Source: Streptomyces spinosisporus (GTDB lineage Bacteria > Actinomycetota > Actinomycetes > Streptomycetales > Streptomycetaceae). From it: a stretch of 64,000 nucleotides of DNA. The stretch lies in assembly GCF_022698145.1 (NCBI RefSeq), contig NZ_JALDAX010000005.1:434001-498000 (forward strand), written 5' to 3'. A program made the translations under genes and the position numbers. Below the pieces are notes generated by a model. That model made no database searches. It was given only the letters and a program-made list of their open reading frames with translations, and was not told the origin of the DNA. Shown here piece by piece: positions 33,569-41,719 of this stretch (positions are counted from its first letter, which is position 1; every line of letters starts with the position of its first letter).

Positions 33569-34450
33569 CTAGAGGAGCTCCACGTCCAGGGCCGCCACCC
33601 GTTCCGGGTCCGTGACGATCTCGATCACGGCGATGCGGTCCCGTACGAACGTGAAGGACAGGGCCCGGTCCAGACGGCCCTCCAGGAACACCGCGAGGCC
33701 CGTCGCCCCGCCCACCAGGGCGTCGCGCGCCACGAAGGCGTAGTGCGCGAAGCGCGACGCACCCTTGGCCACGGCCTGCGCGCCGACGGCGACGCCCACG
33801 TCGGTGCGCGCGATCACGTCCGGGTCGAGGAGTTCGACCAGCGCCTCGAAGTCGCCCTCCCGGGCCGCCGCCAGGAACGCGTTCACGACCTCCCGCTGCC
33901 GCACCTGCTGCCGGTCGGGTACGTTCGCGCCCTGCACCCTGCGCCGCGCCCTGCTGGCCAGCTGCCGCGCCGCGACCGGGCTGCGCCCCACGATGTCCCC
34001 GACCTCCTCGTAGGACACCGCGAACAGATCGTGCAGCACGAACGCCAGCCGCTCGGCCGGCGACAGCGTCTCCAGGACGACGATCAAAGCGGCCCCCACG
34101 GAGTCCGCGAGCAGCGCGTCCTGCTCGGGCCCGGCCACGGCGACGTCCGCGCGCGCGGTGGTGTCCAGCGGCTCCTCCGCGCGCGACCTGCGGGAGCGCA
34201 GCATGTCCAGGCAGACCCGCCCGACCACGGTCGTCAGCCAGCCCCCGAGGTTCTCCACCGCCGCGGTGTCGGTACGGTTCAGCCGGAACCAGGCCTCCTG
34301 CACCGCGTCGTCGGCCTCGGCCCGCGAGCCGAGCATGCGGTAGGCGACGGCACGCAGATGACTTCGGTGCGATTCGAATCGCCGGGCGAGAAATTCGTTC
34401 TCCGCCGCTTTCCGGGCACCGTCCCCGGCGGGAATTGAGTTCTCGTTCAT
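33569..34450 (-). CDS. ECF sigma factor of the SigJ/ECF41-like group with C-terminal NTF2-like domain
   Basis: 293 residues. Sigma region 2 is FESHRSHLRAVAYRMLGSRAEADDAVQEAWFRL (about 25-57), and region 4 is LSPAERLAFVLHDLFAVSYEEVGDIVGRSPVAARQLASRARRR in pieces at about 127-170. The last 110 residues form an NTF2/SnoaL-like extension (VNAFLAAAREGDFEALVELLDPDV), which in this group replaces an anti-sigma factor. ATG 34450 has GAGGAGC seven bases upstream. The usual neighbouring oxidoreductase or decarboxylase partner of ECF41 factors is not present here. Target promoters unknown. Confidence 0.9.
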   Translation of the reverse strand: MNENSIPAGDGARKAAENEFLARRFESHRSHLRAVAYRMLGSRAEADDAVQEAWFRLNRTDTAAVENLGGWLTTVVGRVCLDMLRSRRSRAEEPLDTTARADVAVAGPEQDALLADSVGAALIVVLETLSPAERLAFVLHDLFAVSYEEVGDIVGRSPVAARQLASRARRRVQGANVPDRQQVRQREVVNAFLAAAREGDFEALVELLDPDVIARTDVGVAVGAQAVAKGASRFAHYAFVARDALVGGATGLAVFLEGRLDRALSFTFVRDRIAVIEIVTDPERVAALDVELL

Positions 34451-34584
34451 CGCCACAGCTCCTCGCACGCGTTCCCCTGCCGACTGTCGCCTGTCGATGA
34501 CTTGACGTACGAGAGACCGCGGATGTGACAAGGAACGTTCTACGACGGCCCGAATGGCCGTGCGTTCACCGTGCCCGTCCGTTC

Positions 34585-35013
34585 TCAGTTCCAGTCCCGG
34601 CCGGACCGTCCCCGTTTCGTCTGCGAACGCTGCTTCTTCTCCTGCAGCCGCCGTTCATTGATCCCCCGAGGGAGCCGGGTGGGGCGGCGCGGCTTGGGCG
34701 GCGGCGCCGTCGCCTCGGCGAGCAGCGCCGCGAGCCGCACCGCGGCGGCCTCGCGATTGCGCCACTGCGAACGGTGCTCGGAGGCGCGTACGGAGATCAC
34801 GCCGTCGACGAGCCGGCCCGACAGCCGCTCGAGCGCGCGCCGCTTCCACACCTCGGGCAGCGCCTCCGTGCCCGCCAGGTCGAAGCGCAGCTCCACCTGT
34901 GAGTCGCTGGTGTTGACGTGCTGTCCGCCGGGCCCGGACGACCGCGAGAAACGCCACATGAGCTCGGCCTCGGGCAGCGAGACGGAGCCGCGGATGACAT
35001 AGGGACCGGACAT
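34585..35013 (-). CDS. arfB: Peptidyl-tRNA hydrolase ArfB (ribosome rescue)
   Basis: 142 residues. The catalytic GGQ motif is at 29-31 in SRSSGPGGQHVNTSDSQVEL, as in class-I release factors. The C-terminal tail is basic (KPRRPTRLPRGINERRL, EKKQRSQTKRGRSGRDWN) and would enter the mRNA channel of stalled ribosomes. It releases peptides from ribosomes that lack a stop codon, as a back-up to tmRNA. It stands alone between the sigma factor gene and terD. Confidence 0.92.
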   Translation of the reverse strand: MSGPYVIRGSVSLPEAELMWRFSRSSGPGGQHVNTSDSQVELRFDLAGTEALPEVWKRRALERLSGRLVDGVISVRASEHRSQWRNREAAAVRLAALLAEATAPPPKPRRPTRLPRGINERRLQEKKQRSQTKRGRSGRDWN

Positions 35014-35095
35014 GCCCCCATCGTCCCGCGGCTGACCCGCACACGTCACGCGAATAACGTTCACCGGGGGTTCGGTAAAGAAAGTAAAGAGACCC

Positions 35096-35125
35096 GGAAC
35101 CTTCCGTACCCCTCCTGGCGTTCAT
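35096..35125 (+). promoter_or_regulatory. Candidate ECF-type promoter for terD
   Basis: GGAACC (35096-35101) and GTTCAT (35120-35125) with an 18-base spacer, 78 bases before the terD ATG. The layout resembles GGGAAT-N18-GTT promoters of stress ECF sigma factors in Streptomyces, but the match is partial. Confidence 0.35.
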
Positions 35126-35202
35126 AGGGGTAGCTGTAGCTTCGTGCCGTACTGACCGTGCGGCACCACTGCTGTACACAACGAGGGAAAGGACTCCCAA
35201 CC

Positions 35203-35778
35203 ATGGCTGTAAGCCTGTCCAAGGGTGGCAACGTCTCGCTCACCAAGGAGGCTCCGGGCCTGACCGCCGTCACCGTGGGCCTCGGCTGGGACGTCCGCAC
35301 CACCACCGGCACGGACTTCGACCTCGACGCCTCCGCGATCGCGGTCAACACGCAGGGCAAGGTCTACTCGGACGCGCACTTCGTCTTCTTCAACAACAAG
35401 CAGACCCCGGACAACACGATCGTCCACACCGGCGACAACCGCACCGGCGAGGGCGCGGGCGACGACGAGGCGATCAACGTCAACCTGGCGGCCCTCCCGG
35501 CCGACATCGACAAGATCGTCTTCCCGGTCTCGATCTACGACGCGGAGACCCGCTCGCAGAACTTCGGCCAGGTCCGCAACGCCTACATCCGCATCGTCAA
35601 CCAGGCCGGCGGCGCCGAGATCGCGCGCTACGACCTCTCGGAGGACGCGGCGACGGAGACGGCGATGGTCTTCGGCGAGCTCTACCGCAACGGCGCGGAG
35701 TGGAAGTTCCGCGCAGTCGGCCAGGGCTACGCCTCGGGCCTGGCAGGCATCGCCCAGGACTTCGGCGTGAACGTCTGA
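35203..35778 (+). CDS. terD: TerD-family protein
   Basis: 191 residues. MAVSLSKGGNVSLTKEAPGL is the classic TerD start. GLGWDVRTTTGTDFDLDASA and the later GAGDDEAINVNLAALP carry the calcium-binding acidic motifs, and FPVSIYDAETRSQNFGQVRNAYIRI completes the family pattern. TerD proteins bind calcium and are linked to tellurite resistance and, in Streptomyces, to development. Streptomyces genomes hold many copies; this one is alone, with its own promoter region and terminator. Confidence 0.96.
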   Translation: MAVSLSKGGNVSLTKEAPGLTAVTVGLGWDVRTTTGTDFDLDASAIAVNTQGKVYSDAHFVFFNNKQTPDNTIVHTGDNRTGEGAGDDEAINVNLAALPADIDKIVFPVSIYDAETRSQNFGQVRNAYIRIVNQAGGAEIARYDLSEDAATETAMVFGELYRNGAEWKFRAVGQGYASGLAGIAQDFGVNV

Positions 35779-35797
35779 GACACGCCGCGCTGAGCAG

Positions 35798-35833
35798 AGG
35801 CCCCCGGCTGCAGGCAATTGCGGCCGGGGGCTT
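35798..35833 (+). terminator. terD terminator
   Basis: GCCCCCGGC (35800-35808) pairs with GCCGGGGGC (35823-35831), flanked by AG/TT, 22 bases after the terD stop. Confidence 0.8.
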
Positions 35834-35913
35834 CGGCGTTCAGCGGGTTCCAGTCGTTGAGGCCCCCGCTACGCCGACGAGCCGCCGAGGCCTCACGGCG
35901 ATACGGTCCCGCC

Positions 35914-36438
35914 ATGTTCCTCGAACGGCTCACCCCCACAGACAACGCCCTCCCCGGTGAACTGCTCACCGAACTCACCGCCCTCTACGCCTCCAACCGC
36001 GAGTTCCACGCGCTGAGCGGAGACTTCCCCGACCCGGACGACATCCGGCCCGAGCAGGTCGCGACCGCGTTGGCCGACGAGTTCGTGAACCCGGATGTGG
36101 AGGTGTTGCTGGCCCGCAGCGAGGGGCAGTTGGCCGGGATCGCGATCACGCTGGCCCACCACCCCGACCCGTCCGACCCGGACCCCTGGATCGGCCTCCT
36201 CATGGTCGACGCGGACCTGCACGGCCGCGGCATCGGCCGCCGCCTGGCCACCCTCGTCGAGGACCGCTTCCGTACGGCGGGCCGAGACGCCGTACGTCTC
36301 GCCGTACTGGACAACAACCCCAAGGCCCTCGCCTTCTGGACCGCCCTCGGCTACCACCCCGTCGCCCGCCGCACCGACCTCCAACTGGGCCGCCCCTGCA
36401 CGGTGTTGCGCAAGGAACTGCCCGCCCCCACCACCTGA
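35914..36438 (+). CDS. GNAT family N-acetyltransferase
   Basis: 174 residues. Acetyl-CoA-binding loop DADLHGRGIGRRLATLVEDRF at about 97-117, preceded by the IGLLMV strand and followed by LDNNPKALAFWTALGYHPVA, the typical GNAT C-terminal part. ATG 35914. It lies between terD and a convergent M1 peptidase gene. The acceptor substrate cannot be inferred; a small amine or a protein N-terminus is possible. Confidence 0.87.
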   Translation: MFLERLTPTDNALPGELLTELTALYASNREFHALSGDFPDPDDIRPEQVATALADEFVNPDVEVLLARSEGQLAGIAITLAHHPDPSDPDPWIGLLMVDADLHGRGIGRRLATLVEDRFRTAGRDAVRLAVLDNNPKALAFWTALGYHPVARRTDLQLGRPCTVLRKELPAPTT

Positions 36439-36547
36439 CGTGCCCGGCGGCCGTGCAGGATAACGACGTGGAATGGACGACCCTGGCCGCAACCGGTCCC
36501 GGCGCGCTGATCGGCGTCGGCTCGGCTGACCCCCGCCGTCCGACCAC

Positions 36548-37957
36548 CTACCGGTTCTCCGGCTTCCCCTCCCCGTACAGCCATTCCTCCCAGATCGTCC
36601 CGAAGTCCGCGTCCGGCGCCTGCTTCTCGACGTACGCCGTGAAATCGGCGGTGTCGGCATTCCCGTGGCGGTGGGCAGCAGCCCAGCCCTGGATGAGGGT
36701 GCGGAAGGCGGCGTCCCCCACCTTCTGCCGGATCTTGTGGAGGACCATCGCGCCGCGGACGTAGACCGGATCGTCGGAGATGTGGGCGGCGCTGCTCGGT
36801 TTCGCCGGCGGGAAGGACCACAGGTGGGGGTGGTCGTCCTCGCCGTAGTCGTAGAGCGCGTCGAAGGTCTGCTGCGCGCTGTCCCCGCCGTGGTCCTCGG
36901 CCCACAGCCACTCCGCGTATGTCGCGAACCCCTCGTTGAGCCACATGTCCCGCCAGGTGCGGGGCGTGACGGAGTCGCCGTACCACTGGTGGGCGAGCTC
37001 ATGGACGAGCGTCGCGGTGTCGGGGGCGCCGGGGAAGACGGGCCGGGTCTGGGTCTCCAGGGCGTACTCGGCGTCCTGCGGGCGGTCGACGATCACGCCG
37101 GTGGAGGAGAAGGGGTACGGCCCGAAGGTGTGCTCCTCCCACTCGATGATCTCGGGCAGCTTCGCGAGCACCGTGCGGCTCGCCTTCGCCCGGTCCGGGT
37201 CGACGGCCACGTACGCCGGCAGCCGGTCCGTGCCGATGGTGGAGCGGCTGATGTCGTAGCGGCCGACGGCGACCGTGGCGAGATAGCTCGCCATCGGCTC
37301 GGCGCCGTGCCAGCGGAAGGTCGTACGGCCCTTGCTGCTGCTCTCACCCCTCAACTCCCCGTTGGAGACGGCCTGCAGCCCCTGCGGCACCGTGATCGCG
37401 AGGTCGTACGTCGCCTTGTCGGAAGGGTGGTGGTTGCCGGGGAACCAGGCCATGGAGCCGACCGGTTCGCCGAGCGCGAGCGCGCCGTCGGCCGTGCGCA
37501 GCCAGCCCTCGTGGGAGCCGTCGGGGTCGGTGAGGGTCTGCGGGGTGCCGGAGTAGCGGACGGTGACGCGGAAGGTCTCGTGGTCACGGAGGTCGTCGTG
37601 CGGGCGGACCGTGAGCTCCTGCCCGGCACGGTTCCAGCGCGCGCCCCTGCCCTCGACGGTGACCCCGTCGACCTGCAGCCCTTTGAGGTCGAGGTCGAAG
37701 GCGGTGAGGTCCTTGGTGGCGCGGGCGGTGATGGTAGCGGTGCCGGTGAGACGGTGTCCGCGGGCCGGGTCGTACGCCAGCTTCAGGTCGTAGTGCCCGA
37801 CGTCGTACCCGCCGTTGCCCGCCTTCGGGAAGTACGGGTCGCGTACGCCGGAGCCGCCCGGGGTGCCGTGGACTCCGCCGTCGCACGCGGTCAGGGTGAG
37901 GGCGAGCGCGAGCAGGACAGCGGGAACAGCCGGGACAACCGGTACGGATCGGGGCAC
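36548..37957 (-). CDS. M1-family zinc metallopeptidase, lipoprotein
   Basis: 469 residues, GTG start at 37957. The N-terminus VPRSVPVVPAVPAVLLALAL ends in the lipobox-like LTAC, so it is an exported lipoprotein. The catalytic site is HELAHQWYGD, followed 18 residues later by NEGFATYAEWL (HExxH-x18-E), and the GxMEN exopeptidase motif is replaced by DAEYALETQT. Upstream, YDLKLAYDPARGHRLTG begins the aminopeptidase N-like beta domain. It is shorter than cytosolic PepN (about 850 residues) and lacks the C-terminal helical domain. Probable extracellular peptidase that trims peptides at the cell surface. Confidence 0.92.
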   Translation of the reverse strand: MPRSVPVVPAVPAVLLALALTLTACDGGVHGTPGGSGVRDPYFPKAGNGGYDVGHYDLKLAYDPARGHRLTGTATITARATKDLTAFDLDLKGLQVDGVTVEGRGARWNRAGQELTVRPHDDLRDHETFRVTVRYSGTPQTLTDPDGSHEGWLRTADGALALGEPVGSMAWFPGNHHPSDKATYDLAITVPQGLQAVSNGELRGESSSKGRTTFRWHGAEPMASYLATVAVGRYDISRSTIGTDRLPAYVAVDPDRAKASRTVLAKLPEIIEWEEHTFGPYPFSSTGVIVDRPQDAEYALETQTRPVFPGAPDTATLVHELAHQWYGDSVTPRTWRDMWLNEGFATYAEWLWAEDHGGDSAQQTFDALYDYGEDDHPHLWSFPPAKPSSAAHISDDPVYVRGAMVLHKIRQKVGDAAFRTLIQGWAAAHRHGNADTADFTAYVEKQAPDADFGTIWEEWLYGEGKPENR

Positions 37958-38024
37958 GGCTGTGATCCTAGGACGGCCCGGGCACGGTCTCGCGCGTCCG
38001 CGACGACGTGACACCATCTCGTAC

Positions 38025-38525
38025 GTGCTCGACATCGGCTACGCCCTCTCCAACCGCTTCCCGGACCCCCCGCAGACCGACTACCGCCGCGCGGACGTCC
38101 ACGCCCTGCGCCACGACCTGTTCTGCGGCGACGTCTATCTCGCCGACACCAAGGCGGACCGGGAACTGTCCACAGCCTGGGGATGGGTGCCGGTCCTCGA
38201 CTTCGCATGGGCGCTGTGCGACATCGTGGAGCAGCTGGACCGGGACCCGGCCGGGTCCCGCGCCGCGCGCCCCCAGCACGCGGAACTCGACTTCACGGAG
38301 TCGACCGACCGCATGCTCTTCGAGCGCCGCTTCGGCTGGGTGGACGTGGAGGCCGACTGGATGCCGGCGGAGGAACCGCCCCTCACCTTCTCCCACACCG
38401 AACTCCGCCGCGAGGCCCGCGACTTCCTGCACGACCTGATCGCCGACCTGACGGACATGCACGAGGCCCTCGCCGAAAACCCGGCCATCTGGACCCTCCA
38501 GTCCCGCTTCCCCCGGGTTCCGTGA
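38025..38525 (+). CDS. Hypothetical protein, 166 aa
   Basis: GTG start at 38025, MLDIGYALSNRFPDPPQTDY. Acidic and Trp-rich: TAWGWVPVLDFAWALCDIVEQL near 55-76, FGWVDVEADWMPAEEPPLTF near 108-127, and the helical end ARDFLHDLIADLTDMHEALAENP. This pattern resembles small Streptomyces proteins of unknown function, with no signal peptide or catalytic motif. It is divergent from the M1 peptidase gene. Its stop codon lies inside the first of three tandem repeats. Confidence 0.75.
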   Translation: MLDIGYALSNRFPDPPQTDYRRADVHALRHDLFCGDVYLADTKADRELSTAWGWVPVLDFAWALCDIVEQLDRDPAGSRAARPQHAELDFTESTDRMLFERRFGWVDVEADWMPAEEPPLTFSHTELRREARDFLHDLIADLTDMHEALAENPAIWTLQSRFPRVP

Positions 38526-38582
38526 GCCGGGCGCGTCCCACGTGAGCCGGGGCGCCGTCCCACGTGAGCCGGGCGCGTCCTA
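38521..38582. repeat. Three tandem 20-22 bp repeats between convergent genes
   Basis: CGTGAGCCGGGCGCGTCCCA at 38521-38540, a 22-base variant at 38541-38562, and CGTGAGCCGGGCGCGTCCTA at 38563-38582. Copy 1 contains the stop codon of the plus-strand gene, and the last bases of copy 3 contain the stop of the minus-strand gene. Confidence 0.85.
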
Positions 38583-39293
38583 CCCCTCCACCCGAATCCC
38601 CATCGCCCCCGCCAGCACAGGCGCCAGGTCCACCAGCTGCGCCGGACTGATCACCGCCCCCGACAGCCGGTCCACCCCCCGCGCGATCCCCAGCTCCGCG
38701 GCACCCCGCAGATCCACGTCCTTCAGCACCGCCGACGTCAGGTCCGCCTCCTTCAGGACGCAGTCCACGAACTCCACGCGCTCCAGCACGGCACCCCCGA
38801 AGTCGGGCTCCACCAGGACGCAGTTGTCGAAGACGACGTCCTTGAGCCGGGCCGTGCGCAGGTTCAGGTAGTCGATCTTTCCGCCGCGCACGACGACCCG
38901 TTCCAGAACCGCACCGTGCAACTGCACCCCGCCGAGGCGGGCGTCGATCAGCTCGACGTCGCGCAGGGTGGCCTCGGCCAGGTCCGTGCCGACGCCTCTG
39001 AGGCCGGTGAGGACCGAGTCCAGGATCCGGGCCTTGCGCAGCCCCGTCTCGTCCAGCGCGCACCCCGTCAGCGCACAGTCCATGAACCGCGCGCCCCCAC
39101 CGTCCTGCCCGGCCAGGTCCACCTCGCGGAACTCCAGCCCGTCGTAGTCCCCGTCGGGCTCCAGCTCCCCGCCCGGGAACGGCTCCAACACAGGCAGCCG
39201 CACCTCCGGCCGCCGCGCCCCCTTCACCGCCCGCCCAGGAGCACCACCCCCACCGCTCCCCGCACCCGGACCACCCGCCGCTCTCCTCGCCAT
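38580..39293 (-). CDS. Pentapeptide repeat protein
   Basis: 237 residues. From about residue 50 to 215 the sequence follows the A(D/N)LXX pentapeptide pattern (LEFREVDLAGQDGGGARFMD, ALTGCALDETGLRKARILDS, VLERVEFVDCVLKEADLTSA), which folds into a right-handed beta helix. The N-terminal 30 residues are Gly/Ala-rich. Pentapeptide proteins can mimic DNA (as Qnr does) or act as scaffolds; the function of this one is unknown. ATG 39293 has GAGG close upstream. It converges on the 166-residue gene. Confidence 0.88.
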   Translation of the reverse strand: MARRAAGGPGAGSGGGGAPGRAVKGARRPEVRLPVLEPFPGGELEPDGDYDGLEFREVDLAGQDGGGARFMDCALTGCALDETGLRKARILDSVLTGLRGVGTDLAEATLRDVELIDARLGGVQLHGAVLERVVVRGGKIDYLNLRTARLKDVVFDNCVLVEPDFGGAVLERVEFVDCVLKEADLTSAVLKDVDLRGAAELGIARGVDRLSGAVISPAQLVDLAPVLAGAMGIRVEG

Positions 39294-39456
39294 GACCTCA
39301 TCCTGCACCCCGCCACTGACAATCCCCCTGACAACCACTTGACCAGCGAAAACGCCGGTCACTGTCACATTCCGGGTGCCGAGAACCGTCGTATCCGCAA
39401 AGGCGCCCGACACCTGGCGCCCGCAACGGTCCGACACCCGAGGGAGACCCCCACCC

Positions 39457-40617
39457 ATGCACCGCATCACCGTCATCGGCGGCGGTTTCGCCGGACTGAC
39501 CGCCGCCGTCGCCGCTGCCGAGGCGGGCGCCAAAGTGACCGTCCACGAGGCCCACCACACGCTCGGCGGCCGAGCCCGCACGGCCGAGGGCCCGTACCGC
39601 ACGAACGACGGGCCGCACGCCCTCTACAGCGGCGGCCCGCACTGGACCTGGCTCAAGCAGCGCGATCTGCTCGGCCCGCTCGCCCCGATCCCGGCCCTGG
39701 AGGCAGCCAGGATGCGGCTGCGCCACCACGGCGTGCTCCGCCGCACCCCGCCCTTCGCGATGCTGAAGCTGCTGCGCCACGGGATCCAACAGGCGCCCGT
39801 GGACAGCGACTTCATGAGCTGGGCCACCCGGATCGCGGGCGAGGAGGCCGCCCGCGCCGCCGCCCACTACTCCGCCGTCGCCCTCTTCCACCACGACCCC
39901 GGCGCCCTGTCCGCGGCCTTCGTGCAGGAGCGGCTGCGCCGTGCCACCAAGCTCCCGCCCGAGGCGCACTACCCGCGCGGCGGCTGGGCGAGCGTCATCG
40001 ACCGGATGGCCGCGAGGGCCTGGAACCTGGGCGTGCGGATGGAGACCCTGTCGCGCGTCGACACCCTCCCCACCGACGGCCCGGTCGTCGTCGCCACCTC
40101 GCTCGACGCCGCCCGGCGCCTCCTCGGCGACGACTCCCTGACCTGGACGAGCGGCCGTACGACACTGATCGACCTGGCCCTGAGGACCCGGCGCGGCGAC
40201 GCCTTCGCGGTGTCCGACCTCGACTCCCCCGGCTGGCTGGAACGGTTCACCGCACAGGACCGCACCCTCGCCCCGGCCGGCGAGCAACTGATCCAGGGGC
40301 AGATCCCGATCGCCCCGTACGAGAAGAAGGCCGACGGCATCGTCCGCGCCGAGGAACTGCTCGACCTCGCCTTCGGCGGCTGGCGCGAGCGGGTCGTCTG
40401 GCGCAGCGAGTCCGTCGCGAACGGCCGGACCGGCGCCGTCGACCTGCCCGGCACCAGCTGGCGCGACCGGCCCGCCGTCGACCGCGGCGACGGCGTGTAT
40501 CTCGCGGGCGACCAGGTCGCGGCCCCGGGCGTCCTGTCGGAGGTCTCCTTCAACAGCGCGCTCACCGCGGTGTCGCTGGCACTCGGCCACCGCACACTTG
40601 ACCTCAAGCAAGCTTGA
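39457..40617 (+). CDS. FAD-dependent amine oxidase/phytoene desaturase-like protein
   Basis: 386 residues. The N-terminal dinucleotide motif is MHRITVIGGGFAGLTAAVAA, with EAHHTLGGRARTAEGPYRTN as the FAD-binding second part. The C-terminal FAD signature is GVYLAGDQVAAPGVLSEVSFNSALTAVSLAL. This is the NAD(P)-binding Rossmann/protoporphyrinogen oxidase-like family, but no partner genes identify the substrate. GGGAGA lies about ten bases before the ATG. Its last codons contain the SoxR-like palindrome that belongs to the next gene. Confidence 0.85.
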   Translation: MHRITVIGGGFAGLTAAVAAAEAGAKVTVHEAHHTLGGRARTAEGPYRTNDGPHALYSGGPHWTWLKQRDLLGPLAPIPALEAARMRLRHHGVLRRTPPFAMLKLLRHGIQQAPVDSDFMSWATRIAGEEAARAAAHYSAVALFHHDPGALSAAFVQERLRRATKLPPEAHYPRGGWASVIDRMAARAWNLGVRMETLSRVDTLPTDGPVVVATSLDAARRLLGDDSLTWTSGRTTLIDLALRTRRGDAFAVSDLDSPGWLERFTAQDRTLAPAGEQLIQGQIPIAPYEKKADGIVRAEELLDLAFGGWRERVVWRSESVANGRTGAVDLPGTSWRDRPAVDRGDGVYLAGDQVAAPGVLSEVSFNSALTAVSLALGHRTLDLKQA

Positions 40618-40628
40618 GGTTGAAGGGT
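40598..40628 (+). promoter_or_regulatory. SoxR-like box within a 19-bp-spaced promoter
   Basis: ACCTCAAGC-AA-GCTTGAGGT (40601-40620) is a 9-bp perfect inverted repeat with a 2-base centre, matching the SoxR operator type (CCTCAAG...CTTGAGG). It sits between TTGACC (40598-40603) and AAGGGT (40623-40628), spaced 19 bases, the long spacing used by MerR-family activators. Confidence 0.8.
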
Positions 40629-40677
40629 GGACGCGTCACGAACAGTGGGCGCCTCACGAACAGTTGGGGGATTCACC

Positions 40678-41658
40678 ATGCACGCCATCCGTCTGCACAC
40701 CTTCGGCCCGCCCGAGAACCTCCGCTACGAGGAGGTGCCCGACCCCGCCCCGGGCCCCGGCCAGATCCGTATCGCCGTAGAGGCGGCCGGAGTGCACCTG
40801 CTCGACACCGCCCTCAGAGAGGGCGAGCAGGGGCCGCTGCCCGAGCCCACCCCGCTGCCCACCATCCCGGGCCGCGAGGTCGCCGGTGTCGTCGAGTCGC
40901 TCGGCGAGGGCGTCGCCGGGCTCTGGCTCGGCAAACGCGTCGTCGCACACCTCGGCTTCGCGCCCGGCGGCTACGCCGAGCTGGCCGTCACCGATGTCGA
41001 CCGCGTGCACGAGATCCCCGCCAACCTGGACTTCGCCCAGGCGGTCGCCATGATCGGCACGGGCCGCACAGCGATGGGCATCCTGCAGTTCGCCGATCTC
41101 GGCCCGGACTCCGTGGCCGTGATCCCGGCCGCCGCGGGCGGCATCGGCACCCTCCTCGTGCAGTACGCGAAGAACGCCGGCGCCGTGGTCGTCGGGCTCG
41201 CGGGCGGCCCCAAGAAGGTCGCACGCGTGCAGGCGAACGGCGCCGACCTCGCCGCCGACTACACCGACCCGGCCTGGCCCGACAAGGTCCGCGCCTTCCT
41301 CGGCGGCCGGCCCGCGACGATCGTCCTGGACGGTGTCGGCGGCGACGTCGCCCGCCACGCCACCGGCCTCCTCGGCCCCGGCGGCACACACCTCGTCTTC
41401 GGCTGGTCCGCCGAGGGCATCCGCGACGGCCGGCCGTACCTCGTCGACGGCGTGTCCGAACAGGTCCTCGGCCCCGTGATGATGCGCAGGGCGGGCGGCC
41501 CCAACCCCCTGCAGACCCTCGAACTGCGCGCGCTCGCCGAGGCCGCCGCGGGACGCCTCACACCCACCGTGCAGCGCTTCCCACTCGCCGATGCGGCCGC
41601 CGCACACCGGGCACTGGAGACCCGCGGCACGATCGGAAAGGTGGTGCTGGAGCCCTGA
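40678..41658 (+). CDS. Zinc-independent quinone oxidoreductase (MDR family), predicted SoxR target
   Basis: 326 residues, ATG with GGGGGA six bases upstream. Medium-chain reductase: VAGVVESLGEGVAGLWLGKRV, the NADPH motif AAAGGIGTLLVQYAKNAGA near 153-171 (AxxGGxG), and VQRFPLADAAAAHRALETR at the end. It reduces quinones or other carbonyls with NADPH. The SoxR-type promoter upstream fits the S. coelicolor SoxR regulon, which I recall contains an oxidoreductase of this kind in the same chromosomal region. It would respond to redox-active compounds. Two TCACGAACAGT repeats lie in its leader. Confidence 0.9.
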   Translation: MHAIRLHTFGPPENLRYEEVPDPAPGPGQIRIAVEAAGVHLLDTALREGEQGPLPEPTPLPTIPGREVAGVVESLGEGVAGLWLGKRVVAHLGFAPGGYAELAVTDVDRVHEIPANLDFAQAVAMIGTGRTAMGILQFADLGPDSVAVIPAAAGGIGTLLVQYAKNAGAVVVGLAGGPKKVARVQANGADLAADYTDPAWPDKVRAFLGGRPATIVLDGVGGDVARHATGLLGPGGTHLVFGWSAEGIRDGRPYLVDGVSEQVLGPVMMRRAGGPNPLQTLELRALAEAAAGRLTPTVQRFPLADAAAAHRALETRGTIGKVVLEP

Positions 41659-41719
41659 CCAGGCACAGCAGACCGAGCCCTCGCCCCGCAGCACTCCGGT
41701 GTGACCTCGGCGCCCGTCG

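Noticed and set aside
36453..36764. Plus-strand frame beginning MQDNDVEWTTLAATGPGALI
   Set aside because: The first 30 residues look protein-like, but the frame then runs antisense through the M1 peptidase gene. At most it is a gene remnant.
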